64,000 bases of DNA, taken from assembly GCA_036345935.2 (NCBI GenBank), contig JADWOT020001893.1:1-64000 (forward strand), given 5' to 3'. Below the pieces are notes generated by a model. The model was not told where the DNA came from and did not search any database. It saw nothing but the letters and a program-made list of their open reading frames with translations. Source of the stretch: Taenia hydatigena (taxonomy: Eukaryota; Platyhelminthes; Cestoda; Cyclophyllidea; Taeniidae). Shown here piece after piece: positions 23,751 through 35,439 of this stretch (its first letter is position 1; each line of letters starts with the position of its first letter). Position numbers and translations under genes: made by a program.

Positions 23751-24413
23751 TCTAAAGGGCATTCGTGGAGGTATAAATACAAGGTTACCCGCCACACTTG
23801 TCAAGAAATTCCACCTCCATGTGTTGTCTAGAATGCGCTTCCGTAAAGTTCTGGCAATACCAAAAACAGATTTCAGCAACTTTTTTACCTATCTTTAACA
23901 TTTAATGAAAATTTCGACGTCTTAACAGCAGAGATTTGAGGACCCTACTTAACTCTACCATTGTAAAATGTCGATTTGATCAGAGTTCTTACCTTAAAAA
24001 TCTATGTTTAACAAGTTTGGGGGATAACTTGATTAATTTACAGCTTTGCAGTTTTACACTAATAGGTAAAGCTGCATATAACCCACCCATCAACCTCTAT
24101 TAGTTTCAGCTTCAAGGCGACTTCCATCAAGGGAACAGGAAACAAATGCAGTTAGCAGTCAGACGATGAAATGAAAGTAGGAGATCCAAATTAAAAGCAA
24201 ATCAAGCATCAGAATACACAGCCCCTCAGACCGAAATTCATTAAGTTACGCAACAGTTCATTCCTTCTCCCAAAAATGTCGGCACGATCAAAGACTCCTG
24301 TATGTTATTGGTTTGATCCGTAAACTTAGATTATAATAATTTTTTTGGTTTACAAATGCAGCAAGTAATTTAGTCATAAAAACGGCACAGAATCATGTGC
24401 TTATAAATGTATC

Positions 24414-25892
24414 ATTTCTAACTTTACAGTGAAAGACACTTTGGACCTCCTCAATCCTGACCAACTCCAACAGCTGGTAGCGCTACATGCAAACCGTATT
24501 GTCTGCTAAATTTCCATAGCACCCTTAACGTACTGCTTTGTTCGCATACCTTTAAACCTCAAGTTTTTGTACTTTTGTTATCGTTTTCCATCTATCGGTC
24601 ACCATGAGTTGAAGCTGGACTCACTTGCTGTCATTTGCAGCTGCCCTTACCAGCAGCCACAGTGGCATAACTGACGTGCTTACTGTAGAAGAAGCTCTTC
24701 ATCATTCCTTAACGCTCACTTCTTTTTCTTATTTGTTAATCGGTCAGAGTTAGCATTGTGGAACTTTTGTACAGTGCTTCTCATCGGTGACGTTGCTGCT
24801 TTCGACCATCGTAAAGTCGTCCCAACGCCCATGCATTCACAACCAGTCGAGCCAACCAGCAGAGTTGGTGTCAAACAATTAACAATCGCCCTTGACCCAA
24901 GTAAATGTGATGATAACATCTAGTTACGTCCATATGCACGTGTTCTAATTCCAGTTGTTTTAATTTTACAGGTATACCAAATACGGAACGCAAATTTGTA
25001 TCCAAGGGAGGGACAAACTCGCATCCCTATCGACTTTGCCATCAAACATACAACAACAAGCAACACCTTTTGCCGCACAAAAGGTGGAAGAAACGGTCTC
25101 TGTTCTGGTTAAATCTCTAGTAATTTCAAGATCCACTTCCCTCTTAAGCATTCGCTACAGAACAATGACGAAGGCAAAGAAATCCAACTGAATACTTCGC
25201 CACCAAAATGGCTGAACATTGATAAGACTACGCCAACCAAATTAAGTATCGTAGGGCAGTGCCTGTATTCCCACACGCATTTCAAAACCGGCTAGCTCCT
25301 CAAAGCCTGTACTGCAACGGACATACTGCATTGGCATCCTTATATCCAAAGCAAGGTGAAAGCTCAGAGCAATCTCGAATTACCGCTACGATACCAAACT
25401 TACCAACACCAAACCTACTCCTTCCAGCATACTCCTCTTCAATTATAAAATGCTTCCTTCTTCAGCAAGTTGTTGTCACTGCATCTATGCCTGATTTTAG
25501 CATAATTCTTTACACTACCAACCGCAGAATAACTTTGGTGTACACCAGACACTATCTAAGGCACAAAGACGAGACAGACGCAGAATTCTCTTTGCTCTGT
25601 ACCCGACTGGTGAGATAAAGAAATGCTTAACAAAAAACCTACATCAATATGCATGAACGCGAGGAACCGGCGTGTCGCACTAACTTGACGGGGACTCAGG
25701 TTGGTCAAGAATTAAGGCGTTAAAAGAACTTGTTTGATGGAAAGCTGCTAGTGTGTAGTGGTTGAGTATCAACGATTGAGTTGTCATAAATGATCATATT
25801 TTTACTTTTCTTTTAGATGGAGATATGGTTTCAAAATCACCGCTACAAAACAAGAAGGGCAGGCGGAATAATGTCTGGCAATGAAGCTTATT
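24414..25892 (+). pseudogene. NK-2 class homeobox pseudogene (copy 2)
   Basis: All three exons of the intact gene at 33559-35253 are represented. Exon 1 (about 24414-24496) keeps a better TN motif (FTVKDTLDLL; family form FSVKDILDLP), but its ATG has become ATT. Exon 2 (24972-25699) has an intact acceptor and donor (cag|gttggt), yet its frame is interrupted and slips inside the homeodomain: GEIKKC is in one frame, YINMHEREEP in the next. Exon 3 starts at 25817 with METIWF-like text (V45 changed to M) and keeps the NK-2 signature QNHRYKTRRA, then loses similarity at about 25892, so the C-terminal 100 residues are missing. The retained introns show DNA-level duplication. A transcription factor cannot be made from it. 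With copy 1 it forms the subtype that has the full-length helix 1 and His52. Confidence 0.88.
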
Positions 25893-26439
25893 TGCGTTTT
25901 CCATGTGATTTCTGCAGTCGTAAGGGAATACTGAATAGGTGCAGCTAAAAGTGGTATTCACTAAGTACCACTTTCACTCAGTCAGATTTCCTGCTGTATA
26001 AAGGTAACTTTTGCTAACCTTACAACTTGAAATCATCGCATGCACTCATTTCTGCGTCCAAGTCAGGTCGGACGGCCCTTTCAATCTCTTGACAATCTTA
26101 TTTTTATCAGCACACTTATTAGCAACCTCAGTAGTGGGTTACAAATAGGTACAGCTACGCGATTTTCGCTTTTTGTGGAGTTTTATGTTATCATTAACTA
26201 TCCGACGAGACTGTAGGTTCACATAACTGACGCAAGAGATATCCTGCTTCTGATTACTTTTAAGTAGTGCTTTAAGGTTGGAATTGTGTATGCCATTTTT
26301 TTTGAGTTGCAAAACTCATTCTTATCCTGTTTATGTCATTGAAATGAATTCTGTCCTAATTCTAACCAGTAGGTCACTTTAGGTAGGTGCTTGTCATTAC
26401 CCATGAATTGTGCGTACTACTTGTCTTGACTTAAAAGCA
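25893..26439. other. Junction between homeobox copy 2 and the ryanodine receptor relic
   Basis: No gene seen. Earlier ryanodine receptor exons (the large cytosolic assembly and first membrane helices) are absent, so the duplication breakpoint for that gene lies in or just before this stretch. Confidence 0.4.
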
Positions 26440-29400
26440 AAGTCCACACACACTGGAGCATGAAAGCTTAGAGGAGTCCATAGTCGTGGAACACAAGCCC
26501 ATTTCAACCTCCACGTTCCTCATCTCGATTTTCGCGCGCAACTGTTGTCTATTCAACTTGGATGTTCTCATCCTTGCCTTCATGATGAACTTCCTCCTTT
26601 CCTTCTACACGGTAAATTTCAGTTCCCTTTTCCACACTAAATATCATTCTTGTTCCAAGTTCTACTAACTAACATATGGTTTCCACCACTAGATTGAAAA
26701 ATGTTGGTCCAGTGGACAAGGGATAGCAGAGAATGCCGCATTTGGAGCCTCCTTTGTCGCATCGATCACTGACACCGTATTTAGCACCACGGACTCCCTT
26801 TAGGACACGGAATTTGACGTCAGACTGGAGGAGGAAGAGGAGTGGATTACATTAGCTGAACAGCCTCGTATTTGGGTCCATTGCTGAAGATACTCGTTAT
26901 TGCTCACTCAATCCTCTCCATGGATATGCTTGTTGCTTACTACTTTTGAAGGTGAGCCATCCAACCAGTCGAAGTCTCAACTGTTTTCTCAAACCTTAAT
27001 GGATCTCACTCTATGCTGCCAGGTTCCTCTCGTTATATTCAAACGGGAGAAAGAAATATCTCGGTTGCTCAAATTCAAAGGCACCTGAATAGCTGAACAG
27101 CCTTCTGACGAAGAGCTAAGAGCTCAGTGGGACAAACTGGTTCCTTTCATTCCCGGCTTTCCCCACAAGTACTGCGGTAATTCCTTTAAGAAGTCTTTAA
27201 GAAGCATCAGGAGCAGTACAGTCAACAGCAGATAAAGCGACTTCTTGGAATGCAAACTAGCAAATACAAGGGAGGTAGCAGTATAATTACTTTTGGTGGA
27301 TGTTTTGAGGAGGCCTCAAACAGTTGGTTCTATCCAACGTGGCCTCAGAGGATGGATCTACCATACCTGCTTTGGAAGAGGGGTGTCATCTTCACGGATA
27401 ATGTTGGCTTCAAGTGACTTCAAGATCGGCCTATACTAAAGAGACAATCCTCACGCATTTTTTTCTATTTAGTAGTTCCTATACCTTGTGGTCTAATTTA
27501 TCATTTCCCGGCTAAGAAATGCAAACCACTTCTTCTTCTTTTCATACCACTTGATGGATGTGGCTATTTCCTTCAAAACATTGGCCACCATTGTGCAATC
27601 GGTTGCACACAATGGAAAACAAATGGTTTAAACCTTACTGTATTCTGGTAACTTGGCGCATCACGTAATGGTCTGGTGTAGGTCATGTCTGACACCCTGT
27701 TCCACTGACCTCCAGCGCGTGGGTCGTGACTAATTTAGTGGAATTCCAGCTCTTTGAGGTGTTTGGCTGTCTATCGGGCTTAAGCCTTTAGATATGCAAC
27801 CAATCATGAAAATAGTGTACATTCGCTTAACCAACGTGGGTGCACACCTTCCACAGCCTTTTCAACCAACATTGGGTAGCCTTATTTCATTTAAGCAGCC
27901 ATTGGCATAGCCAAACTCATTTAAGTGAAGGAGTCACTTTGAAATTACTGTTTAAAGGAATTATAATTGCTTAAAGCATTTATAAGCCTCCCAGTGTGCT
28001 TGTTTGCGAGATTTCGACACAGCCATGTTTCGGTTCATTTGTTGCATGGACCCAGATACCGCGATATTTTGGCCTTTGGTCATTTGACAATGGTGGTTGC
28101 GACCGCATTTGTGTTTTTTGACCTTATCACCATAGGTGTAATGGCCACGTGATACTCTGTCCGAGCCTAGTGCACTACTTTTACGAGGGTGTGAGTGTAG
28201 TAGATAGTGACCCAGGAATAACGTGAGTTTTCTGCTCGGATTTGGCTTACCAACACGGTGTGCCTGGGTCATTATATGGTAATGCAGATCCAGCCATGGG
28301 GGTGTGACTTTGACTGACATGACTTTGGTCGTTCGCTAGGCGCGAAGCTGATGAGGTTGCAGGCCACGTGATTAGAGAACCTAATTCATTGCAAAATGCC
28401 TGAGTTCGAGGCTTCAGCACTTGGAGCATAATAGCGGTGATCACAGGCTGGAATTGATGCTTTCATTGGCTGAAAGAGGTAGACTTCTGTCCAGAGACCT
28501 GGTAGATTCGTGTCAAGATAGCAAACATCCTCAAAATTTGGTTCGCAAATAACCTGCCGACAGGACGGAATGCCGATAGGCGGTTAAGCAGCTGCCTACT
28601 ACTTTTACCCATCTAGACCTTTTGATGGATTCCTGACTTGGATGGCTGCAAACGTAACAAACGCCTGTCTGTTTTAGCTCGTATTGACAGTCTTGCTGAC
28701 TTCAGTTGTGATATACCTTTACACTGTCATTTGCGTTCAACATTTTCCGTTATATCTACACTAAAGAGGAGAATGGAGAGAGAACACAAGTGCATTGACA
28801 TGTTGACTGTGAGTAAATTCATTGCCACACTCCCATCGTTTCTCATTTTCTTTTCTGCATATAAAACGTTGTTTGTTATCTCCCTTTTCTAACCCTTAGA
28901 GCTTCGTCTTCTACCTCCACACGGGTCTACAAAACAGTGGCGGAAATGGCGATGAGATTGAACAGCCCAACGGTGATGCACATGGAGCGCTGCGGATCCC
29001 CCTTGACGTGTCACTTTTCTTCGTTGTCATTATCATCCTTTCGCGATTATTTAAGGTTTGTGCCTCCGCGCTCTTCTCTTAATTAGATTACTAGGCGAAA
29101 AAAGGGACAGATCTTTAAAGTTTTGACCATTTTCGTTGATAAGTAGATTCAAGCTACCCTGTCTCTTCGGCGCTTTGTTGTCTATCACATGAAATCTACT
29201 TTGATGATTGTGGTTGAACCGATTGGATGTCATGTTGTCTTCCCTACTTATCGAATGATTGCTAATCTTATGTAAAAACAGAGGTTTGGCCTCAATCGCA
29301 CTGTTCAATTGAATGGAAAATTGTCCACTGAAGTCTCCATTTTCACGAGGCAGTTACAGCCGCACCATTTAGAAACTAAGTCGAAAGGCGTTTTCTTCTG

Positions 29401-30412
29401 CCTTGGTGATACAGGAACGATGGAGCTTATACCAGAACAATGTGTACACGGATCAAACCTCTTGGCTAATTGGGAACGCCTTCTTTTGAGTCAAGGCACG
29501 ATATCTTGCAATGGTAAAACGCGGTTAGGTATGGCCTCTGGTACTGTGGACGTGTCTAACAGCTCTCCTGGTGCCTTTCAGCTTAAGGTATACCACTCAT
29601 CGAAACCTCCTTCATGCACCGATTATGCTGATTGATTTCAGACAGACACGCTAAAAGGGATGAGGTCTGCTGGCCGCCGGAATGTACTTGCCTGCGTTTG
29701 TCCTCCAACATTCGAGTCCCTCCTTCTGCTAAGCCTTAGATTAGGATTCAACAGACAAATTCGGGATTTTTGCTTTTATTAATAAGACATGAATAAGTTT
29801 AGATGGAACCTTGGTGGAAGCATGGAAGGACTGGCAGTCATCACCGGCAATCGGCGAGGTCGATGACCGGACCCACGCAAATTAGTTTGTGGAAATGGCA
29901 ATAGTGCTAGGTGGTGTTCGAAGCTCCTGATTAAAAACAGATTTGGAAATTGAATGTGCAAATTCTTCTTCCTTGCTTTTTGCAGGTCTCATCATCGACG
30001 ACTTTGGCGGCCTGCGAAACCATTTAGAACATTTGGGGGTGGACTTGTGGTCCAAGTACTTTATCTGTGGCATCGGGAAAGAGTACTATGATGCCACTTC
30101 ACATGGCTTTGATCAACACATTAAAAGCAAACACAATTTCGTTGACCGCTTGAACGTTTATTTGATTCCACATGCAAACAAATCAAGGCTTAGCCGATTC
30201 GACCGAACGCACGGTCCCCGAAACGCAAGGGTCGAACCATTCTTTAAGTCTAATCCGTCAAAGCTCCATGTTATCATGACTGATAATCAGTTTGTCCACT
30301 TTTTGAATGGAGGGACCCGCAGTCCTCCTTTTAGTTTGATTGTCACCAAAATTATGGAAGGAGAAGGAAGGGGAATTGGGGTTGCGCTTGACAGCGATTG
30401 TTGTGTTCTCTG
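26440..30412 (+). pseudogene. Ryanodine receptor C-terminal pore region, intron-bearing pseudogene
   Basis: Ryanodine receptors are tetrameric Ca2+-release channels of the ER/SR. Seven consecutive exons are recognisable. (1) to 26611: IFARN then LAFMMNFLLSFYT, a membrane helix. (2) to 26951: helix with KILVIAHSILSMDMLVAYY. (3) 27023-27402: VPLVIFKREKEISRLLKF through AEQPSDEELRAQWDKL to GVIFTDN. (4) 27476-27625: FLYL, then [18 protein letters not shown] and VAHNGKQM. (5) 28678-28808: LVLTVLLTSVVIYLYTV, FNIFR, then HKCIDMLT. (6) 28900-29055: pore loop NSGGNGDEIEQPNGDAHG and the inner helix. (7) from 29986: GLIIDDFGGLRNHLEHLG and the zinc-site-like CFICGIG equivalent YFICGIGKEYYD. All introns are GT-AG. 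Stops (tga before IAEQ; taa in exon 4) and frameshifts in exons 2, 3 and 5 make it non-functional. The filter GGGIGDE reads SGGNGDE. The rest of the receptor (over 4000 residues) and the last 40 residues are absent. Confidence 0.92.
29056..29985 (+). other. 930-nt intron of the ryanodine receptor relic
   Basis: Bounded by donor aag|gtttgt and acceptor tttttgcag|gt and placed exactly between the inner-helix exon and the GLIIDDFG exon, as in animal ryanodine receptors. It contains a 108-codon open frame (29309-29635) with no recognised domain, probably chance. Confidence 0.7.
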
Positions 30413-30936
30413 AAGGACTGTTGGTCTCGTATTCTTATCATTCAATGTGTGTTATATTTTCATGCTAATCAGATGGGTTTTAAACTTATGTATTTCATTT
30501 TTGATTGCACAGTTAATCCTCTCACCACTTGAGGTCATGTGACGCATGGATGGGTAAGCGTTGCGGTCTATGTCCCTTAATTAATGCAGACACATCTGCC
30601 TTTCGCAGGTACTTCCTTATGTATACATTTTAACAAACCCGACACCAAATTTTACCGGTCAGGTGGGTTTACACATAAAATGCTGTCATTTTTGTTAACT
30701 CTTTTTTTGCGTTAGAGGTGCTAAACTTGTTGCTGGGATTCGCATGACCTCTGACCTCTGCGCCATGAACTCGGTGTCCGATTCTGCATATCACAGGACG
30801 GCAAAGCGGCGGACAGACCTGAATTAGAACGTTGAGATGTGCAGAAGCCTCAAAATGGATCGATTGATAACTGACTGTGAAAATCGCCGTCATCGCTCAT
30901 GCCTTGAATTTTGTGATTGATGATCACTCAGAGCTG
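30413..30936. other. 3' side of the ryanodine receptor relic, nothing recognised
   Basis: The family's last exon (ending with a conserved aromatic-rich WDFFPAGD type tail) was searched for by eye and not found. Confidence 0.4.
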
Positions 30937-31870
30937 TAGACGACTCTTCAAGCTGAAGTCGTCGATACTGCTGTGCCGACGTGAATTTAAGTTGTACGAC
31001 GCTTAGTTGTCAACCCTCATGACTCAGACTCATGTCTAACGATTGAGCATGGCATGATGTCGTTTAGAGCTGTTGTTTTGACATGATTGACGATCTCTGA
31101 AAGTTTTGTGTCGTTTAGGAGTCTCACGTGTAGGGGCTCTATTAACAGCGCTGCCTGGACTTCTTCCTTATCGGAAAACGTTTCCGCGAACAGTCCAAAG
31201 AGGAGTTGCAGGCGAAATAGCAGCGGGATATGCATTCACACTTAGAATTTTAGATGCCGTCTTTCGAATCAGCTCTCTTTTTTCATTCACATTTGCCTTC
31301 CCACGCAGAGAACTAGTTTAGAGAGCAATACTTCGACGTCTTGCATATTTTGAAGTTGGGTTCTTACCTTTCTCCTTTCCTTTACTTCATTTTTTATTGT
31401 TCGTCTATGTTGCGCCTCTCGTATGGGAAGATACACACAATACTTAATCTCGGTGGAAGGTTTTCCTTTTCAATTGAAATCCAGCTAGGGATAGGGGTTG
31501 GTTTTAGCGCTCGACAGGGTGTCAGGGTTACCATCTAGGAAGATTGATGTGAGTGCTGGCTTCCACTCTCACAAACTGAAAACCAGAAGTTCACAAATCA
31601 TGAATAGACTAAAGCTACTCATTGGGTGGATTGCATTGTGGCACTCCATCGCTTCATCCATAGCAAATACCACACCCAGAAAAAGAGGGTTCATGGTGCC
31701 ACAGCTAAGGGTCGCAGTTCTATAGCGCCTTCACAGACCAAAATAGAGCTAAAAAACGTTTAGCCAAAAAATGCAAAGTTTTGCGAAAAGAGCTATAAAA
31801 CGCAATGTAAAATGACACCCATTCGGTTCACGAGTTAATGATAAAATTCGGCCTAAACGGCATTTTTGGA
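30937..31870 (+). repeat. Segmental duplication block c, copy 2
   Basis: Partner of 22925-23750. Shared strings include gacgatctctg, tttttattgttcgtct, gatacacacaatact and gtggtgccacag-like text at the end. This copy has about 80 nt extra near 31600-31680 (a caatt-rich stretch around gcatagcaaataccacac). No frame is kept in both copies. Confidence 0.7.
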
Positions 31871-32149
31871 GATCGATTTCAACATTACTGCAAATAAGCG
31901 GCTCTAGGTGGAACTGGGCAGCAGAATTTAGACCCACTTGCGATGAGAAGTAACAGGAGTAACTACTGAATGATTCAGTAGAGCATATAAATGAAAGATT
32001 AAAGGAAATAAAACCCGAAAAATGCATTAATGTCCATAAAATGTAAACAACTAGAAATTACTTTAGCCCTGAACGCACCCAGCTACCAGGATGACAACCA
32101 CTTCAACGCAATCCCAAGATAACGTTACTTCCAGCCTAAAGCCACCATT
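31871..32149. other. Spacer between duplication blocks c and a
   Basis: About 280 nt without a counterpart in copy 1. No coding signal seen. Confidence 0.35.
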
Positions 32150-33480
32150 GATAAAGGGGTTACCTTTAAGAAGTTCTCAAATAAACTAGTAGTATTTTCA
32201 GGCTTTAGACGGAGAAACGAGCATTAAGTTACTTCACTGAATAAAGAAGGTTCTCTTGCCCCAGACACCCACGATCGAACACCAGCATGGCCCTAAGCTC
32301 GATCTGGGGCTACCCTAAATTGGTCCCATAATGTAGTTAAACCTGCTCTTAGTTAAAAAGAGAGTTAGTGAAGGAGCCATTTGCACTTCTGCATTTGCCC
32401 CTGTTTATGTTGAGATGATTGTGTTCATCCCCAAAATAAGGCAATTTACAAGTCAACTAGCTACTAGTCCCTTTCAGACTATCTATAATATTTCTGTTTA
32501 AAATTTGCCATTAAAATAGCAGAACTTGATGCCCATAATAAATGGTTAATAGTGGGAAAATCGCTGCTTTATTTCTATTTTTCCTGTCCATTTTGCCATC
32601 GAGTACCAAAATCGGACCCGTCGAGAAAGAAACAAAAATCCCAACAAATTGAATCAAATACGCCTAAAGTTGATCAAAATGTCATAAATTTAGGTGCATA
32701 TTAATCTTTTACTTAGAAATTTATAGCTTAATTGCTGCCCTGAGTGCTTTTACTGACCCCACAAAAAGATGATTCTCCTTCAGCACTTCCTAACTATCCA
32801 CTTGGGTCATGTAAACTTTTACCCCAGTATAGTTTACAAATTATTTGTTATTTCTCTAGCAAGAAAATATTTGTAATTAGCCTTTTTACCTTTTCTACTT
32901 TGTAGAAGGAATGCTTGTAAATACAAAGTTACCTACCCAAATTATCAAGGCATTACACCTCCACATATCGTCTAAATCGGGTCCCAGTAAAGTATTTGCA
33001 TCACTGAAAACAGATTGTTAGAACCTTTCGTACCTAGCTTCAACGGTTAGGAGAATTTCTACGCTTCAGCAACAGAGATTTTATAGATGAACCCACTTGG
33101 CTCTAGTATCGTGAAAGGCCAATTCGACGTGAGTTCATATTTTAACAAAAGTGCATTTTACCAGTTAGGATGACAGTTTGGTTAATTTGCATCTCTACAG
33201 CCTATTCATTGATGTATATAGTTGCTAACAACCCGCTCACCAAGCTCCATTCGTTCTGGCTTCAAGAAGTATTCATTAGGACGACAGGAAAAAATGAAAT
33301 CACAGTCAGCCGATGAGGCGAAAGTAGGAAGATTCAAGGTAAAAGCAAACCAAGCGTCAAAATACAGAGTCCTTTAGATCAAAGTCTAAAAAAAAATCGC
33401 GTAACCCGCTCCCCTTTCAAGCAATCGGCACGACTAAAGACTCACGAATCCTATTGGTCTGACCCGCATCGGAGATTTTA
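32150..33480 (+). repeat. Segmental duplication blocks a, b and d, copy 2 (homeobox 5' flank)
   Basis: Matches 22190-22924 and 23760-24410. It contains the caagtggt-free stretch aaataaactagtagtatttt near 32190, ggggctacc near 32315, tttgcatcactgaaaacagat near 32996 and the ccattcgtt block near 33248. It directly precedes the TATA box of the intact homeobox gene, so the duplicated unit includes that gene's probable regulatory region as well as its exons. Confidence 0.7.
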
Positions 33481-33495
33481 TTGGCTCGCATGGTC

Positions 33496-33503
33496 TATAA
33501 ATA
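33496..33503 (+). promoter_or_regulatory. TATA box of the homeobox gene
   Basis: TATAAATA lies 56 nt before the ATG of the homeobox gene, leaving room for a short 5' leader. The corresponding place in pseudogene copy 2 (near 24350) has no such box. Spacing to a real start site cannot be checked from sequence alone. Confidence 0.55.
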
Positions 33504-33558
33504 CGGTAAGTAATTCAGTCGAAGATAGAGCGCAAAACTGTGCGATCACGAATTCATC

Positions 33559-35253
33559 ATGTCAAACTTTACAGCAAAAATCCTTTTGGACCTCTTGGAC
33601 GCTGAACAACTCCAATATCTGGCAACACTGCTTGCAAACGGTATTGTCAATCCAATTATTTCATCACATTTATGTTCCCCCTTGTTTGCATACCTTGGTA
33701 TCTTTGGCTTTTGTACTTTTATTACCGCTTTCTATCCACCTGAGTTGAGGATAAACTCATTTGCCATTCTAATGATCACGTACTTGCATCCAGCCCAGTC
33801 AGCAGAGTTGGAGTCAAACAAGACCGAATTGCGTACTCAAAATAGCGCGGATGCACGCGCTCTTATTCCATTCGTTTTGCTCTTACAGGTGTATCCAATG
33901 CAGAACGCCCAGTTGTACTCGAGGGAGGAACAAACTCGGGTCCTCAGCAATCCGCCTCATCGTCTTTGTTATCTACCGTGCAACAGCAAGCAAAACAGGA
34001 AACACCTGCCTCACAAAGGGTGGAAGAGACAGTGTCTGCGCTGACGAAATCCCCTGCATTTCCGAGACCCAGTCCCCTCTTTATGCATTTTCCACGGAAC
34101 CAAGATAGGGACGAACAAAACCAACTGAGTCCTTCTCCACCAAAACGGCGGAAAATTGATGAGGCTACCTCCAGTGAACCGGTTGCATTAGAGTCAGCGC
34201 CTGTATTTCCACTACGCAGTCCTCAATCGTCTAGCACCCCAAAGCCTGTACTACAACAGCCATCCTGCATCGACTTGTCTTTACCTCCAAAGCAAGGTGG
34301 AAACTCAGGACAACCTAAAACTGATGCTACGTTGACGACTTTACCAATACCGAACCCTCTCCTATTCGACACATCGTCAAGGCTACGTCAACAGGTGCTA
34401 CAGCCACAGGTGCAGCATCCATTCTCGACACCAAGCACCTATCAACAACTTCCAGCAAGCGTGTTCTCAATGCCAAATCACCTTCTTCACCAGCAGCTTG
34501 CTGTTAGCGTGTCAATTCCTGATTCCAACTTCATTACACTGTCAACTACAGAACAGCCTCAGGTAAGCCAGACATTACCAGAGGCACAGCGACAAGGCAG
34601 ACGCAGGGTTCTCTTTACCTCGTATCAAATTGCCGAGATGGTCAAATGCTATAACCAGAAAAAATACCTCAATGCAAATGAATGCGAAGAACTGGGGCGT
34701 CGAATCAATTTGACGGGGACTCAGGTTGGTCAAGCATTAATTTGTTAAATAAAATTGTTTGATGGACAGCTATTAGTGTGCGGTGATTAACTATTCACGA
34801 TTCAGTCGGCTAAACTAGTTATACTTTCGACATTTCTGTTAGGTAAAGATATGGTTCCAGAACCACCGCTTCAAAACAAAGAGAGCCGGTGAAAAAATTT
34901 CCGACAATGAAGCATGTGTAGCGCAGCAAATGGTTCGTGAAATGGACAGAAGCGCTCCATCAACAAACTCGTGGGATGGCGGTCCCGGTGATAGCTTTGG
35001 AACTACTGAGAGCTCCCAACCACGGCAGGAGCCCCAACAGACCCTAGTAGCGTTAAAGCAAGCCCCTTTAAAAGAAGATGGCGACATGTTGTCCGAGCTA
35101 AAGCAGCAATTTAGGGCACTGGCAAAGATGCTCGAAAATCTGCTTGCTGCTAAAACGAACCCAAAGCATGATGGTGAAGGCGAGAATTCGAGGAAGTATG
35201 CAGAGCTGGCAATGCGAGTTATTCGCCTTCTCTATGAAGTGTCTGCGGACTGA
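33559..35253 (+). CDS. NK-2 class homeobox transcription factor (copy 1, intact, three exons)
   Basis: Exons 33559-33640, 33889-34724 and 34843-35253 join in phase to a 442-residue protein. The introns are 248 and 118 nt, all borders GT-AG. Residues 4-13 (FTAKILLDLL) fit the NK-2 TN/eh1-like repressor motif. The middle is Ser/Pro/Gln-rich and disordered, with a KRRK nuclear signal at about 113-116. The homeodomain is residues 263-322: RRRVLF at the start as in NK-2 proteins, and helix 3 TQVKIWFQNHRFKTKRA. The second intron falls between homeodomain residues 44 and 45, a known homeobox intron site. Family-atypical points are Phe54 in place of the NK-2 hallmark Tyr54, Tyr20 in place of Phe20 and Met16 in place of Leu16. 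The C terminus has two leucine-rich, probably helical stretches (MLSELKQQFRALAKMLENLL; AMRVIRLLYEVSAD). The start is chosen because exon 1 opens with the TN motif and lies just after a TATA box. It is a sequence-specific DNA-binding nuclear protein; target genes are unknown. Confidence 0.85.
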
Positions 35254-35439
35254 CCCTAGCTGCCTTTTATGGAGTGGCTGTAATACTAGTGTTTTGATGG
35301 CAGCAATTGTGCATAGCTTGGATTTAAAAAAACAAAACAACAAACTTGTCTTTTAGAAGATGTTCTCATGAGGATCTACGGATGGATTTGGAAGCCGCTA
35401 AAATGAATTCCATGCAGAAATAATCCAGCAATAACTCGT
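35254..35439. other. 3' side of the homeobox gene
   Basis: Contains an A-rich run (gatttaaaaaaac near 35323) but no canonical AATAAA. No gene. Confidence 0.4.

Noticed and set aside
27623..27631. In-frame taa after HNGKQMV in the ryanodine receptor relic
   Set aside because: On inspection this is the GT donor of the next intron (exon ends at 27625), so it does not count as a lesion.
27961..28444. Overlapping minus-strand frames of 119 and 65 codons
   Set aside because: They lie wholly in the 1052-nt intron between ryanodine receptor exons 4 and 5 and show no domain.
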